64,000 bases of DNA from Pseudarthrobacter oxydans (GTDB taxonomy: Bacteria > Actinomycetota > Actinomycetes > Actinomycetales > Micrococcaceae): contig NZ_JABTYH010000004.1 of NCBI RefSeq assembly GCF_013314975.1, positions 1-64,000 of the forward strand. The letters are read 5' to 3'. The notes beneath the pieces are model-generated. The model did not search any database, was not told the origin of the DNA, and saw only the letters and a list, made by a program, of their open reading frames with translations. This document shows positions 17,247 through 26,570 of the stretch, piece after piece. Made by a program: the position numbers and the translations under genes. The first letter of the stretch is position 1. Each line of letters starts with the position of its first letter.

Positions 17247-20200
17247 CTACTGTGCCACCGCAGCCGCCGTCGAGTACACATCCGCCGCCATCGGCCGGTG
17301 AAGCTTCCACGTGATCGCGATCGGTCTCTCGCCCTGGTGCTGCACGTAATCCACCTGCCCAAGGCATGTATAGGGCACGGTCAGCCCGGTCTCATCTTCG
17401 GCAGTGTTCCTCGTGAAGATCAGAACCTTCGACCCGTGTGAAGCGTGGTCTAAATAGCGGCGGCCCGTCGGGCTCGTCGGGGACGTCGCGTTCTGCGATT
17501 CCCAGTGGAACAGTTCCGGGCTAATGGCGTAGTCCTTGTACATCGTCGTTGCAGAGTGCTTCTTGTCGTCCTTGTTAAGTGTGACGAAGAAGGCATCTGT
17601 GGAAGTTACAGGACACCATGCAACACCCTCACGGTGCTGGACGTTCTTGCCCTGTTCCAGCGAGCCGTACTGCAGCGCCGCCAGAACCTCCTCGCGCCGA
17701 TAGGTGGCATGAGACAAAAGCGGAATGTGCTGCAGCCCGGCACCGAGGCTCTTGGCCGCGTGTTTGGACGCGGCAACGCCGAGCTTTACGATCTGCTGAA
17801 TCTCGCGGCACACAAACTGGTAGCCGCGCAGGTGGTCCAGTCCGTCGTCGTACGTTGTGAACCCACCGCCGTCATCCCAGAGCGTGTAAAAAAGCATTCG
17901 TGCAAAAGCCTGCTCGCGCATGCCAAGCTTTGCGTAGCGGGGCGCGTCGGGAGAAACCAGCATGGAATAGGCAGCGGCCCGTTCCGGATCGTCCACGTGA
18001 ATCAGCGCGGCCATGCGGCCCAGCAGCTTCTTCTCCTCCGAGTACGACAGCTCCTCGATCTTCCCGCGGAGCTCTGTCTCCAGGGGCGAGAACCCTTCGA
18101 TCAGCCCTGCCTGCCGGAGGTAACCGGTCCACGAATCCCTGGTGGAACGGAAGATCGTCTTCACGTCGTTCCCCGACCGCTCCAGATAGGCTTCCAGCTC
18201 GGTCTCGGCGTACGAGGCGATGTCCCGGACCAGCTGTGCCCGGTTGAACCGCAGCTGTGCCTTGATGTTGTCCAGGACCACCTTCTGCGCCACCCGGTCC
18301 AGCACGATCTGCGACCCGGAGGGCAGGTACGGGAACTCATCCTCGACAGCCTTCTCCAGCTCCTTTCGGCCGTAGCCGGTCAGCGCCCGGTAGCGCAGAT
18401 CAAAGCGAAACTCACGGCGCTGCTGGCCAATGAAGTCCAGGACCGTCAGCACCGCTTTGCCCTCGGCCCGCCGGAGCCCGCGTCCCAGCTGCTGGAGGAA
18501 GACCGTGGCGCTCTGCGTGGGCCGGAGCAGCAGGATGGTATCCACCTGCGGCAGGTCCAGGCCTTCATTGAAAAGGTCGACGGCGAAGATGCAGTTGATC
18601 TCCCGCTGCCCTAGGCGGCTGAGGGCTTCCTCGCGGTCAGCATTGTCGGTGGTGCCGTCGACGGCGGCGGAGGCAATGCCGGCTCGGTTGAACACCTCGG
18701 CCATGTAGCGGGCGTGCTGGACGGAGACGCAGAAGCCGATCGCCCGCATCTGATCGGTGCTGGTGACCTTGTCCTGGAGTTCGCGAATCACCTTGGCAGC
18801 GCGGGCATCGTTTCCGGTGTAAAGGGCGCTCAGCTGGGTGGTGTCGTAGTTGCCGCGCTTCCATTTCAACTGGCCCAGGTCGACGTCGTCCGAGACGCCG
18901 AAGTAGTGGAACGGCACCAGCAGGTCGGCGTCCAGAGCGTCCCAGAGCCGCAGTTCACTGGCGGTGCGGCCTTCGAAGAACTGTTTGGCGACGTCGACGC
19001 CGTCGCCCCGTTCCGGTGTAGCCGTGAGTCCGAGGAGCTGCTGCGGTTTCAGATGGTCCAGCAGGCGGCGGTACGTGGATGCCATGGCGTGGTGGAACTC
19101 ATCGATGACGACGACGTCAAAGAAGTCGCATTCCAGCTGCTCGATACCTAGGGAGGAGAGCGACTGGACCGAGGCGAAAATGTGCTTCCAGTCTTTCGGC
19201 TTGTGGTCCCCCACATAGAGTTCACCGAAGGCGCCGTCCTGCATGACGTCGCGGTAGGTGCGCATCGCCTGCTTGAGAATCTCCTGGCGATGGGCGACAA
19301 AGAGGAGTTTTAGGTCGCGGCCGGAAGCTTCGGACAGCCGTTTGTAGTCCAGGGCGGCGATGACAGTTTTGCCGGTCCCGGTGGCCGCGACTAGGAGGTT
19401 GTTGTTGTAGCCCTTGAGGCGTTCCGCTTCCAGGTCCTCGAGCATCTCCTCCTGATGAAGGAACGGCTGGACCTCGAGCCCGGTGGCGGCATCCGGAGCC
19501 GCCGTGCGACGGCCGCCGTTGCGTTCCAGCGCAGCGTCCAGCTTCTCGCCGTCACGTTCCGGGTCGTAACTCTGGAAGGCTCGCTGCTCCCAGTAGCTGT
19601 CAAAAGTAACCTCGAACTTTTGCAGGAGGGCGGGCGTGGCTACGGAACTGAGCCGGACGTTCCATTCCAGTCCGTCCAGGAGCGCAGCTTGGCTCAGGTT
19701 GGAGCTGCCCACGTAGGCGGTGTCGAAGCCTGTGTTGCGACGGAACAGCCAGGCTTTGGCATGCAGCCTTGTGGCCTGCGTTTCGTAGCTGATCTTCACC
19801 TCGGCCCCGTACCGGGTGACGAGCTCATCGATAGCGCGACGCTCGGTAGCGCCCATGTAGGTGGTCGTGATGACCCGTAGTTTCGCGCCGCGTTCTTTGA
19901 TCTGCTCGAGGGCTGGCTCCAGGAGCCTCAGGCCGGTCCACCGGACGAAGGCGCACAATAGGTCGACGCTGTTAGCGGACCCCATTTCAGCCCGGAGCTC
20001 GGCAGCGAGGTTCGGATCGTCCTTGCTGTTGGTGAGGAGCGCGGAATCACTCAACCTCGTAGTGGGGCGGCGCAGGTTGCGGCGTTTAAGCGTGTCCGGG
20101 CGGTGGAGGGACTGCAGCTGCGCTGGGCCCGGATCGACATTTCCCGACGAGTTCAGTGCCTCGAGAATTCGATTGGTCAGGCTCACACGCTCCGTTGTCT

Positions 20201-20438
20201 TCACTTTCGATAGAGCCTGATGGGCTGCGCTGGCCACGTACCGAGCCAAAACGTCAACTCCATCTTGCTCGTCCAGATCTGAAAAGACGGGTTGGAGTTC
20301 AGGCACCTCTTCTAAGCGGGCTCCCAGTTCCGTGGTCTTGAGGAGCTCATACAGTCCTTCAGCGAGCCGTTCAGCCGCAGGCCCCCAATTAGATATGTTC
20401 ACTGCGCCAGCGTACGTCAAGGGCCATTGGCAATTCAC
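17247..20438 (-). CDS. PLD-domain/DEAD helicase/DUF3427 fusion protein
   Basis: 1063 aa. Residues about 140-280 form a phospholipase D-type nuclease domain with one HKD-like motif: RLHAKAWLF at 225-232 and YVGSSNLSQ at 242-250. Next is a superfamily 2 helicase: ATGTGKT at 352-358, VIDEFHH with DEFH at 446-449, LLGLTATPERGDG, VDLFNEGLDLP and QLGRGLRR. The last 400 residues match the arrangement of DUF3427 proteins. Such fusions are common in defence islands and are thought to unwind and cut foreign DNA. The longest frame uses GTG at 20438; another GTG at 20402 is possible because neither has a clear ribosome site. In the locus it may supply the PLD nuclease that DISARM provides as separate DrmC, which is an inference. 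It is divergent from the GIY-YIG gene, with promoters sharing about 70 bp. Confidence 0.85.
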   Translation of the reverse strand: MNCQWPLTYAGAVNISNWGPAAERLAEGLYELLKTTELGARLEEVPELQPVFSDLDEQDGVDVLARYVASAAHQALSKVKTTERVSLTNRILEALNSSGNVDPGPAQLQSLHRPDTLKRRNLRRPTTRLSDSALLTNSKDDPNLAAELRAEMGSANSVDLLCAFVRWTGLRLLEPALEQIKERGAKLRVITTTYMGATERRAIDELVTRYGAEVKISYETQATRLHAKAWLFRRNTGFDTAYVGSSNLSQAALLDGLEWNVRLSSVATPALLQKFEVTFDSYWEQRAFQSYDPERDGEKLDAALERNGGRRTAAPDAATGLEVQPFLHQEEMLEDLEAERLKGYNNNLLVAATGTGKTVIAALDYKRLSEASGRDLKLLFVAHRQEILKQAMRTYRDVMQDGAFGELYVGDHKPKDWKHIFASVQSLSSLGIEQLECDFFDVVVIDEFHHAMASTYRRLLDHLKPQQLLGLTATPERGDGVDVAKQFFEGRTASELRLWDALDADLLVPFHYFGVSDDVDLGQLKWKRGNYDTTQLSALYTGNDARAAKVIRELQDKVTSTDQMRAIGFCVSVQHARYMAEVFNRAGIASAAVDGTTDNADREEALSRLGQREINCIFAVDLFNEGLDLPQVDTILLLRPTQSATVFLQQLGRGLRRAEGKAVLTVLDFIGQQRREFRFDLRYRALTGYGRKELEKAVEDEFPYLPSGSQIVLDRVAQKVVLDNIKAQLRFNRAQLVRDIASYAETELEAYLERSGNDVKTIFRSTRDSWTGYLRQAGLIEGFSPLETELRGKIEELSYSEEKKLLGRMAALIHVDDPERAAAYSMLVSPDAPRYAKLGMREQAFARMLFYTLWDDGGGFTTYDDGLDHLRGYQFVCREIQQIVKLGVAASKHAAKSLGAGLQHIPLLSHATYRREEVLAALQYGSLEQGKNVQHREGVAWCPVTSTDAFFVTLNKDDKKHSATTMYKDYAISPELFHWESQNATSPTSPTGRRYLDHASHGSKVLIFTRNTAEDETGLTVPYTCLGQVDYVQHQGERPIAITWKLHRPMAADVYSTAAAVAQ

Positions 20439-20509
20439 GAAGCGGCGTACACAAAGTTTGTCTGCCCAGCACTGGCAGAATTAGCTGCGGCTTTGGCTAA
20501 AATGTAGCA

Positions 20510-21283
20510 ATGGAAGCGGACGACGGAGCCCTCGATTGGCCTATCGCTGAGCCCTGTGAAAAGGCATGGGCCGCGACACCAACACTGCCTGGGGTTTATA
20601 AGTGGTTTCTCCAGGGAAATTTCCCCTCGGATTTCGATTGGCCTCCCCCACTGGCCTCCATAAAGCCAGGTGATCTGATCTACATCGGGCGGGCGACTTC
20701 ACTCCGCGCTCGAGCGAAACATCACAAGCTCCCCACGTCCAAGTCAACACTTCGCAGGGCGCTCGCAGCGCTTATGGGACTGCAGGCCGAATGGCAAGGA
20801 AGTTCGGCGCATCCGGGCCTCATTCCGGAGCATGAGAAGACGTTGACAAATTGGATGACCAATAACCTGGCCATGTCCTTTTCCCCAATCGACTCGATCT
20901 CACTCACGGAAAGCACAGAGAAGTCCCTGCGCACTTCCCTACATCCCCCGTTGAATCGGGACGGCTTGACCCCCGAACAGGAGCACACAACTGCCGCGGC
21001 AGCTGCCATGCAACGCAATGCCTTAGGTGCTCGTGGTCTGGGGAAACGGGGCACCCCAAAGAGGCCTGAACGTCCTCCTTCGCCGCAAGTCAGGACACCA
21101 GCAGCCCCAAGAAAGGACACGATAGCCGAACGGATGGCACTGACGAAGACGCTCTATGAGGAAGGATGGACGAGATCGCAGATTGCCGAAAGAGTGGGCG
21201 TGCACTCGAGCACAGTTGGAGACTACATAGCCAAGTTGCGGTACGGGGGACAGATTGACCCCGGTCGATCTCGAATGCGGTGA
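20510..21283 (+). CDS. GIY-YIG nuclease-like protein with C-terminal helix-turn-helix
   Basis: 257 aa. The N-terminal half has the GIY-YIG pattern: GVYKWF at 28-33 and DLIYIGRA at 55-62, followed by RARAKHH, a helix STLRRALAAL, and a later acidic segment LTESTEKSL leading to HPPLN. This resembles the stand-alone GIY-YIG-like family in which PPLN follows the catalytic Glu helix. A linker rich in Pro and Arg (about 170-205) joins it to a helix-turn-helix of the resolvase/Hin type (TRSQIAERVGVHSSTVGDYI). Likely a DNA endonuclease guided or autoregulated by the HTH, in defence or in mobile-element biology. It is transcribed away from the PLD-helicase. No obvious ribosome site precedes the ATG, so it may be leaderless. 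Nuclease call moderately sure; partners unknown. Confidence 0.7.
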   Translation: MEADDGALDWPIAEPCEKAWAATPTLPGVYKWFLQGNFPSDFDWPPPLASIKPGDLIYIGRATSLRARAKHHKLPTSKSTLRRALAALMGLQAEWQGSSAHPGLIPEHEKTLTNWMTNNLAMSFSPIDSISLTESTEKSLRTSLHPPLNRDGLTPEQEHTTAAAAAMQRNALGARGLGKRGTPKRPERPPSPQVRTPAAPRKDTIAERMALTKTLYEEGWTRSQIAERVGVHSSTVGDYIAKLRYGGQIDPGRSRMR

Positions 21284-21531
21284 GGTGAGAAGCGAGGACA
21301 AGCGCTGAGTCGGAACCGGAATGGCCCAGTAGGGAGCACAAGCAACCTCGCCAAACATGTCCCCAAGGTCCTTACGTTCCAACAGGTGAAGCCGGCTATG
21401 TCTTTAGACCCCCGCCACTAAACGCGGAAACTTGTGACGATGATGAAAAGTATGGCGCGATTTCCGGGAACCTACGCAGCTGTCGTCTCAGGTACTTATC
21501 GCCCTTTGCTCTCAAGTGACTACCATGGGGC

Positions 21532-22290
21532 ATGGACTCCGCCGTTCTCGCGGCCATCATCACAGCCGCTTTTGCTTTGCTTGTTGCACTGTATACCCAG
21601 CGTGGCCAATTTAAGCATGGCAAAGAACTTGTCGTTCTTAAGGACCATTTAGATGCGGAAAGTAGGCATCAGGAGCGCAAACTGAGTGCGCGCGCCGAAT
21701 TGGACAATATTCGGGAACCCTTACTAACTGCTGCCGAGGATCTTCAGCACCGCATTTGGAACATTCGAAAAAACCACTTCCTCGATTACCTCCAGATCGC
21801 CGACAGTCATCGCCGTGAGGTGGCGCTCTTCGGGACGTTACACAGGTTCGCCACGTACTGGGCGCTCCAAGAACTCCTCTACAGCCGAACTAACATACTG
21901 CGTTTTGAATCTGATCCAGATACGAAAAATGTGGCCGAACTTGTGGGAAAGATCGCCCAAATATGCGCATCTGATAGCACTGCCGGGCTCGACCTAATTT
22001 TCTGGCGGGAAGAACAACGGGCCGTTGCAGAGCTTATGTTCGATATGAGAAGCGCAAGTCCCGTACCGCCAATTATGGGCTTTGCCACGTTCCGGAACCG
22101 GTACGACGAAGACACCCGAAGGGAGGTTGCAGAAGACTTGGCCTTCTGGCTAGGCAGTTTCGCTAAGGATCTACAAACCACAGGAGTTAATGAAAACCGA
22201 CGTTTGAAAGAGCTGGATGAGGGACTTACGGGATTAATAAAAGCCTTGCGACAGGGACGGGCTGACTGCCCTGATACAGGATATCAATGA
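21532..22290 (+). CDS. Membrane-anchored protein of unknown function
   Basis: 252 aa. One N-terminal hydrophobic segment (about residues 4-20, LAAIITAAFALLVALYT) is followed by a charged helical region likely to form a coiled coil (KELVVLKDHLDAESRHQERK) and a cytoplasmic helical domain with several Trp/Tyr residues. I recognise no enzyme motif. Proteins of this build (one TM helix, coiled coil, helical domain) are common accessory genes in defence islands, but nothing in the sequence shows a specific job. It is transcribed in the same direction as the GIY-YIG gene, about 250 bp away, so it may be independent. Base composition is more A/T-rich than the core genome, which supports acquisition by transfer. 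Confidence 0.6.
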   Translation: MDSAVLAAIITAAFALLVALYTQRGQFKHGKELVVLKDHLDAESRHQERKLSARAELDNIREPLLTAAEDLQHRIWNIRKNHFLDYLQIADSHRREVALFGTLHRFATYWALQELLYSRTNILRFESDPDTKNVAELVGKIAQICASDSTAGLDLIFWREEQRAVAELMFDMRSASPVPPIMGFATFRNRYDEDTRREVAEDLAFWLGSFAKDLQTTGVNENRRLKELDEGLTGLIKALRQGRADCPDTGYQ

Positions 22291-22852
22291 CGGGCGCTCT
22301 TACTGTCAACGCTTGGGAGATGCATCCTGCATAGCCAGAGGATAAATGGAAGCTAGCTCAAGCTGTCTCAGTAGCAAGCGTGGAGCCCTTACCAAGGCAA
22401 AGAGTTCTACGTTTCGCTTTAGGGTGCTTATAACCGTTGCTCAGAAACCCTGCCAGAGACGCCAGTCTCGACTGGTTGGACGCAACTCGGGCCCGCAGGG
22501 ACCTACAAATGCCGCTGCCGGTAACGGCGACGACTCCCGTCGCCGTCGCCACCATCTCCTGCAGCCTCGTAACGGTCGCAGGGCTATAGCCGAATGTCCG
22601 CCTCGATACGTCCTCCAGCTTCTCTACCAGACTTCTGCCCGGCTAGGGCTGGCACACGCCCCTCAATTAGCGCGCTGTTCCGTAAGCCGTATGCGATCCG
22701 GCGGACAAAATAATCAGGGTACGAGATTGATTGATGCGGCGAACCTTTGAAACAGCTGAATCCAAGCACCTTTCAGCCAGCGGAGAGATCAGGGAGACCC
22801 CAGACAGTTCGAATTAGGTCCAGATGAGACTGAGAGAGATTAGACTCGACGG
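22291..22852. other. Intergenic region, no supported gene
   Basis: About 560 bp between two plus-strand accessory genes. Overlapping short frames exist on both strands, but none has a ribosome site or recognisable protein pattern. The stretch may carry the promoter of the following two-gene cassette and perhaps decayed coding sequence. Confidence 0.4.
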
Positions 22853-24433
22853 ATGACTGAACCCACTGGCGGCCATCCGGGCACTACGCCGAATCAGCAA
22901 GCGCTCGAGAAACACAAAGACAGGTTTCGACGATCCAATGCTGGCGCTGACGAATTTCTTCAGTTTCTCCGCCGCAGCGATGTTGGGGTATGGCGGATCC
23001 AGCAAGATACCGTGCCTTCCCAATGGTGGATAAACGTCACGCTCCCCGAACATCAAGAGAAGATATTTGGCCTGAATCGTGAGATCCAGGTGCTTTACAC
23101 AGAGTTCCAAAATGTGCATCCTAGGGCACTGTCGGTAATCCAGAGTCGGGTTCGGAGAGACATGCGAGTTGAACCCGACCTGGCAATTCTCATCAGTCGG
23201 GACAGTAATGCGAAAGATATCGCGCGGCGTCGCGCTGGGGAGATGGCAATAATTGCCATCAATCTGAATGAGATTAGCGCCGGGGATTCACCGCTCCTAC
23301 ATACGCTTATCGCACAGTCGGTGGCGACCGTCGACCACTTCGACGTAGCGATTCCGGTGCGAGAACCTAGCGGGTTCTATGGTCGGCAGGCTGAGATTGA
23401 GACCATCGCGAATGACCTGAAACGGGCCGTTTCCGTGGGAATATTTGGCCTTCGGAAGGCGGGGAAAACATCGCTTCTCAACGCTCTCGACACTCTCCGA
23501 AGTAATGAGGAGCGCAACGCGACTGTTCGAGTCGACGTGAGTGAGATCATCACTGCAGAACAATTTCGCACGACTGTTCTGGAGGGCCTGTGGGCCCAGG
23601 TTCGCAGCCTTCCGGGCAATGAGAACATCCAGCCGCGTCTTCGTTCCTTGACTCGACAAGGCGCACGCCGAGTCGATCTCGTCGATTCCGCAACGTCATG
23701 GATACAGGACCTCAGAGTCCTCCTCGAAAACGTAGAGGCCCCCGCAGTCCTCATCATTGACGAGATTGACCAAGCCTTTCCATCACGATCGAATCTTGAT
23801 CCGGATGAGGCTCAATCACTCTTCCGCTCCCTCGTTCAGCTTCGAAGCTTGATCCAAGAGCAAGAACACCTCGCGCTATTATGCGCAGGCGTGGATCCGG
23901 CCCTGTTTGAAAGACCTCTCGTTGACGGGAAGGACAATCTCCTCTACAAGCTCGTGCGCCTAGTTTGGCTTGCACCGATGACGCGAGATGAGATAGCAGA
24001 AATGGTGCGCTCCCTCGGCAAGCGTATGGGCGTACGCATCCGTGGTCACCAAGAAATTGATGCGTTGTACGCCCGGTACGGCGGCCACCCGCTTCTCACT
24101 AGAAAGGCATGCTCAATTGCGGCGAGCGAGCGCAAGCCCGACGATCTGCCCTTTCATATCACTACTGATGTGCTGGAAAAGGCGATGACGTCTCGTATAT
24201 ATGGAGGTCCTCAATATCAAGCTGCGGATGTTCTCGAATCCTTCACTGAATGGTTTCCCGAAGAATCAGCCCTTATGCGGCTCCACTTCTCCCCTGATTC
24301 AGACGAACAAGATTTGGCGGCTTTGCTTCTGCGCGATAACCCCAATGCCATGGTTCACTGTATTGCTTATGGCCTCTGCTACCCGAATCTCACTGCTCGA
24401 ATTGCGGCAGCGATCGAGTCTCTAGATCGGTAG
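22853..24433 (+). CDS. AAA/STAND-type ATPase, first gene of a two-gene cassette
   Basis: 526 aa. An N-terminal alpha/beta region (residues 30-165) of unknown type precedes a STAND-like ATPase: FYGRQAEIETI at 175-185 just before the P-loop GLRKAGKT (199-206), Walker B VLIIDEIDQ (299-307), and a winged-helix-like C-terminal part with YGGHPLLTRKAC. The F-x-G-R-x-x-E box before the P-loop is typical of ORC/Cdc6-like and novel-STAND ATPases of conflict systems. Only 7 bp separate its stop from the next ATG, so the two genes are an operon. Likely role: NTP-driven sensor or switch working with the downstream protein. The ATPase call is firm; the trigger and partner function are inferred from context. 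Codon use is more A/T-rich than in the chromosome to the right. Confidence 0.78.
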   Translation: MTEPTGGHPGTTPNQQALEKHKDRFRRSNAGADEFLQFLRRSDVGVWRIQQDTVPSQWWINVTLPEHQEKIFGLNREIQVLYTEFQNVHPRALSVIQSRVRRDMRVEPDLAILISRDSNAKDIARRRAGEMAIIAINLNEISAGDSPLLHTLIAQSVATVDHFDVAIPVREPSGFYGRQAEIETIANDLKRAVSVGIFGLRKAGKTSLLNALDTLRSNEERNATVRVDVSEIITAEQFRTTVLEGLWAQVRSLPGNENIQPRLRSLTRQGARRVDLVDSATSWIQDLRVLLENVEAPAVLIIDEIDQAFPSRSNLDPDEAQSLFRSLVQLRSLIQEQEHLALLCAGVDPALFERPLVDGKDNLLYKLVRLVWLAPMTRDEIAEMVRSLGKRMGVRIRGHQEIDALYARYGGHPLLTRKACSIAASERKPDDLPFHITTDVLEKAMTSRIYGGPQYQAADVLESFTEWFPEESALMRLHFSPDSDEQDLAALLLRDNPNAMVHCIAYGLCYPNLTARIAAAIESLDR

Positions 24434-24440
24434 GTCGACG

Positions 24441-25640
24441 ATGCACAGGATCGTCCGGACGTGGATCGACGAAACGGCCTACCAATTGATTGGTGGCCAG
24501 CGGCTTCTACTTCGGCTTTCGCCGCGGATAGGTAAATCCCACCTCATGGGCTTACTAGCTGAAGAACTTGGCAGTTCTGCTGTGTTAGTAAATGGAGCTG
24601 ATTTATCGGAGTTAAGCCGAGAGGACCAGCGTTCGCGAATTGAGGTTCCGCTTATGGCTGCGATCGAAGAGCATGGGTCAGCACAGCTTATCTTTGATTC
24701 CTACGATCGGGCCATCATGGGCCCAAAGGGCGCACGTCTACAATCGTGGCTGAGCAGCCGTTTGATCGACGGAACTCATGCTCAAGATGTGGGCGCCATA
24801 TTTACTGCCCGCTGCGGTACGGAAGTGACTAGAATTGGCGCAGGGAGTCCCCTAATGTCGCGGGTGACGCCTATGGATCCGCCTCGATTGCAGCTTGAGG
24901 ACATCGAAGCTGATGGAGAGAGCACTATTCACGAATGGTTCGGAGAATCAGCCTTGCTCGCAGAACAGGCTAGTTCCTCCGAAAACTTCGAACCAATAGC
25001 GATAGCTGACCGGTTCGAGCAGGATCTGTCTTATATTGACGATGTCCAGAAGGCAGCATCCACGGCGATAGTCAGAGGTTACGTGGACCGTGAAAGGGAC
25101 TCCTTCGCTGCCCGGTGTGCGGCTTACGGACTCCTGACCGAACAGGGAACGACCAAATTGCACGACCGTCTTAAGCCCGCGCTAGCCGAAAATTCAGCTA
25201 ATGACCCAAGATGGCCAGGTGATTGGGAGGCTAGCATAGCGCGGTTTTCACAACTCGTTGCAGGGGCGCACGAGGTGATTTGGTCAGACAGATACATGTA
25301 CCGTGATATTCAGTCCCTCAGGGCTTTTCTAAAAAAAGTCACAGAACGAACGACCTGCAGCATTAGATTGCTCGGCGGTCAAACACTAAGTGACAGATCC
25401 ATTTCGGTGGCTGAGATGCTGTTGATTAACAGCCTCGCCTTCGTGGAGGCCCGTTGGATGACCGATGCTGACTACAGGACACTCCATGACCGCCATCTAG
25501 ATACGGGAGCGGGCGGTTGGGTCGTTCCCCAGGTACACGTGATTGTGGGAAAGCAGGATCCTGGGAGCGCGGTCGCAGCCCCGACTGCTTCGTTCGGCGT
25601 CGATTACTCTGCTGTATGGCGGCGCTCGCTCAAACCGTAA
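24441..25640 (+). CDS. P-loop protein with C-terminal MIT_C/PLD-like region, second gene of the cassette
   Basis: 399 aa. Residues 15-130 form a degenerate P-loop NTPase: LLLRLSPRIGKSHL around 22-35 keeps GKS but has Ser where the first Gly of the Walker A loop is expected; LIFDSYDRAI (83-92) stands for Walker B and IFTARCG for a sensor. After a helical middle, residues 275-390 carry EVIWSDRYMYRD and LHDRHLDTGAGGW, then a Gly-rich end. The two motifs resemble the D-Y and HDR boxes of MIT_C/PLD-like domains found as effectors or adaptors. A GGTAGG ribosome site precedes the ATG. The first gene is a likely sensor ATPase, so this may be its effector, an inference. An HDR rather than HKD motif leaves nuclease activity uncertain. 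Confidence 0.65.
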   Translation: MHRIVRTWIDETAYQLIGGQRLLLRLSPRIGKSHLMGLLAEELGSSAVLVNGADLSELSREDQRSRIEVPLMAAIEEHGSAQLIFDSYDRAIMGPKGARLQSWLSSRLIDGTHAQDVGAIFTARCGTEVTRIGAGSPLMSRVTPMDPPRLQLEDIEADGESTIHEWFGESALLAEQASSSENFEPIAIADRFEQDLSYIDDVQKAASTAIVRGYVDRERDSFAARCAAYGLLTEQGTTKLHDRLKPALAENSANDPRWPGDWEASIARFSQLVAGAHEVIWSDRYMYRDIQSLRAFLKKVTERTTCSIRLLGGQTLSDRSISVAEMLLINSLAFVEARWMTDADYRTLHDRHLDTGAGGWVVPQVHVIVGKQDPGSAVAAPTASFGVDYSAVWRRSLKP

Positions 25641-25726
25641 TACTGGGGCTTTTTACCTCAGCTGGCCGGCTCTGACCCGGTAGGCAAGTTCCCGGTGACA
25701 GCGGATATGCCGTGGCGTTGGATCTC

Positions 25727-26040
25727 CTACAACCGCCGCTGCCGGAACATCGGGAACGATTCTCGCACCCGATCCACCGTGTTCAGCGAGACCTCCACCG
25801 CCCGCACCCCGGGTTCCAGCCCTAGGTCAGCCTCGACAACCCCATCGGGTCCACCAGCACGCTCCGGCCTACCGACACCGGCGGTGATTGGCACACCCCC
25901 GCCACGTAGACGCTGTTCTCGATGGCCCGTGCCGCGTTCAGCGCCGCCACTGCTCCGTCTTGTGCTCGCCCGGCACCCAGGACGAGCAGACCAGCAGCAC
26001 CTGTGCATCGGCGTCGGCCAGTGACCGGGCCAGCTCCGAG
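25727..26040 (-). pseudogene. 3' fragment of a second nitrilase gene copy (direct repeat of 29368-29680)
   Basis: The minus strand encodes a nitrilase C-terminus ending GVRAVEVSLNTVDRVRESF then MFRQRRL and a stop at 25727, closely matching the end of the nitrilase at 29368-30176 (native end SFPVFRQRRL). Frames are broken inside the fragment. The match runs to about 26040, where the sequence jumps to a permease fragment. Relative to the intact locus, 29681-30248 (about 570 bp) is missing at this junction. Together with the next entry it forms a partial second copy flanking the STAND gene. Confidence 0.85.
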
Positions 26041-26359
26041 GCCTTGAACCCGCGGGCAATCAGGGCCAGGACCACCACGCCCAGCACCAGCCAGGACACC
26101 CCAGCGTAATGGCGTTGCTGTCCAGCTGGGAGAGCAGGTAGGCGCAGATGATCGCGCCGATCACCGGGACCACCACGTAGGTCACCGGGTTCAGCTGCTG
26201 CCCGGCCCGGCGCTGGCGCACATTGTGGAACACACCGAGGCGTTCACCAGCGTGAAGGCGGTGAAGGCGCCGAAGTTGATGAATGACGTCGACGTGGCCA
26301 CGTCCAGGAAGATCGCGATCAGGCCCACGATGCCGGTGACCACCAGATTCGCCACCGGG
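26041..26359 (-). pseudogene. 3' fragment of a second APC permease copy (direct repeat of 30249-30569)
   Basis: Nucleotide similarity to the intact permease gene is high from GCCTTGAACC (26041, matching 30249) to GCCACCGGG (26351-26359, matching about 30561-30569). The encoded stretch runs from about residue 326 (PVANLVVTG) to near the C-terminus, with frameshifts near VNA. Upstream sequence (higher coordinates) diverges completely, so the copy is truncated at its 5' side. It cannot encode a transporter. Confidence 0.85.
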
Positions 26360-26570
26360 TTCCGCGTGACGACGGGCTCCCCCGCATGTCGGTTCTTCAA
26401 CTGGAACTCAAGCGACACCCTCGTAAGGCTCCGGATCATGGCGCTACAGCCACACTTTTCCAGCTTCAGCGCCCGCCATGGCCCGACTGCTGCGCCTGCT
26501 CAACGAGGTGCCGTCCGGTAGAGTGGTGAAGAAGTTGGGCCTATGTTGGTGAGGCGTCGTTGATTAGGAG
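26360..26570. other. Short junction region upstream of the STAND gene
   Basis: About 210 bp between the permease remnant and the STAND gene. No gene, terminal inverted repeat or transposase fragment could be supported. It should contain the STAND promoter; AGGAG at 26566-26570 is its ribosome site. Confidence 0.4.

Noticed and set aside
1..20438. Canonical DISARM, BREX or Druantia
   Set aside because: No separate DrmB/DrmC/DrmE, no PglZ or BrxC, no DruA-D seen; the methyltransferase and SNF2 pair is only DISARM-like and McrBC is added.
22346..22750. 134-codon plus-strand frame
   Set aside because: No ribosome site or protein pattern; also overlapped by antisense frames.
26360..26570. Transposase or integrase remnant at the STAND junction
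   Set aside because: No catalytic motif or terminal inverted repeats found.
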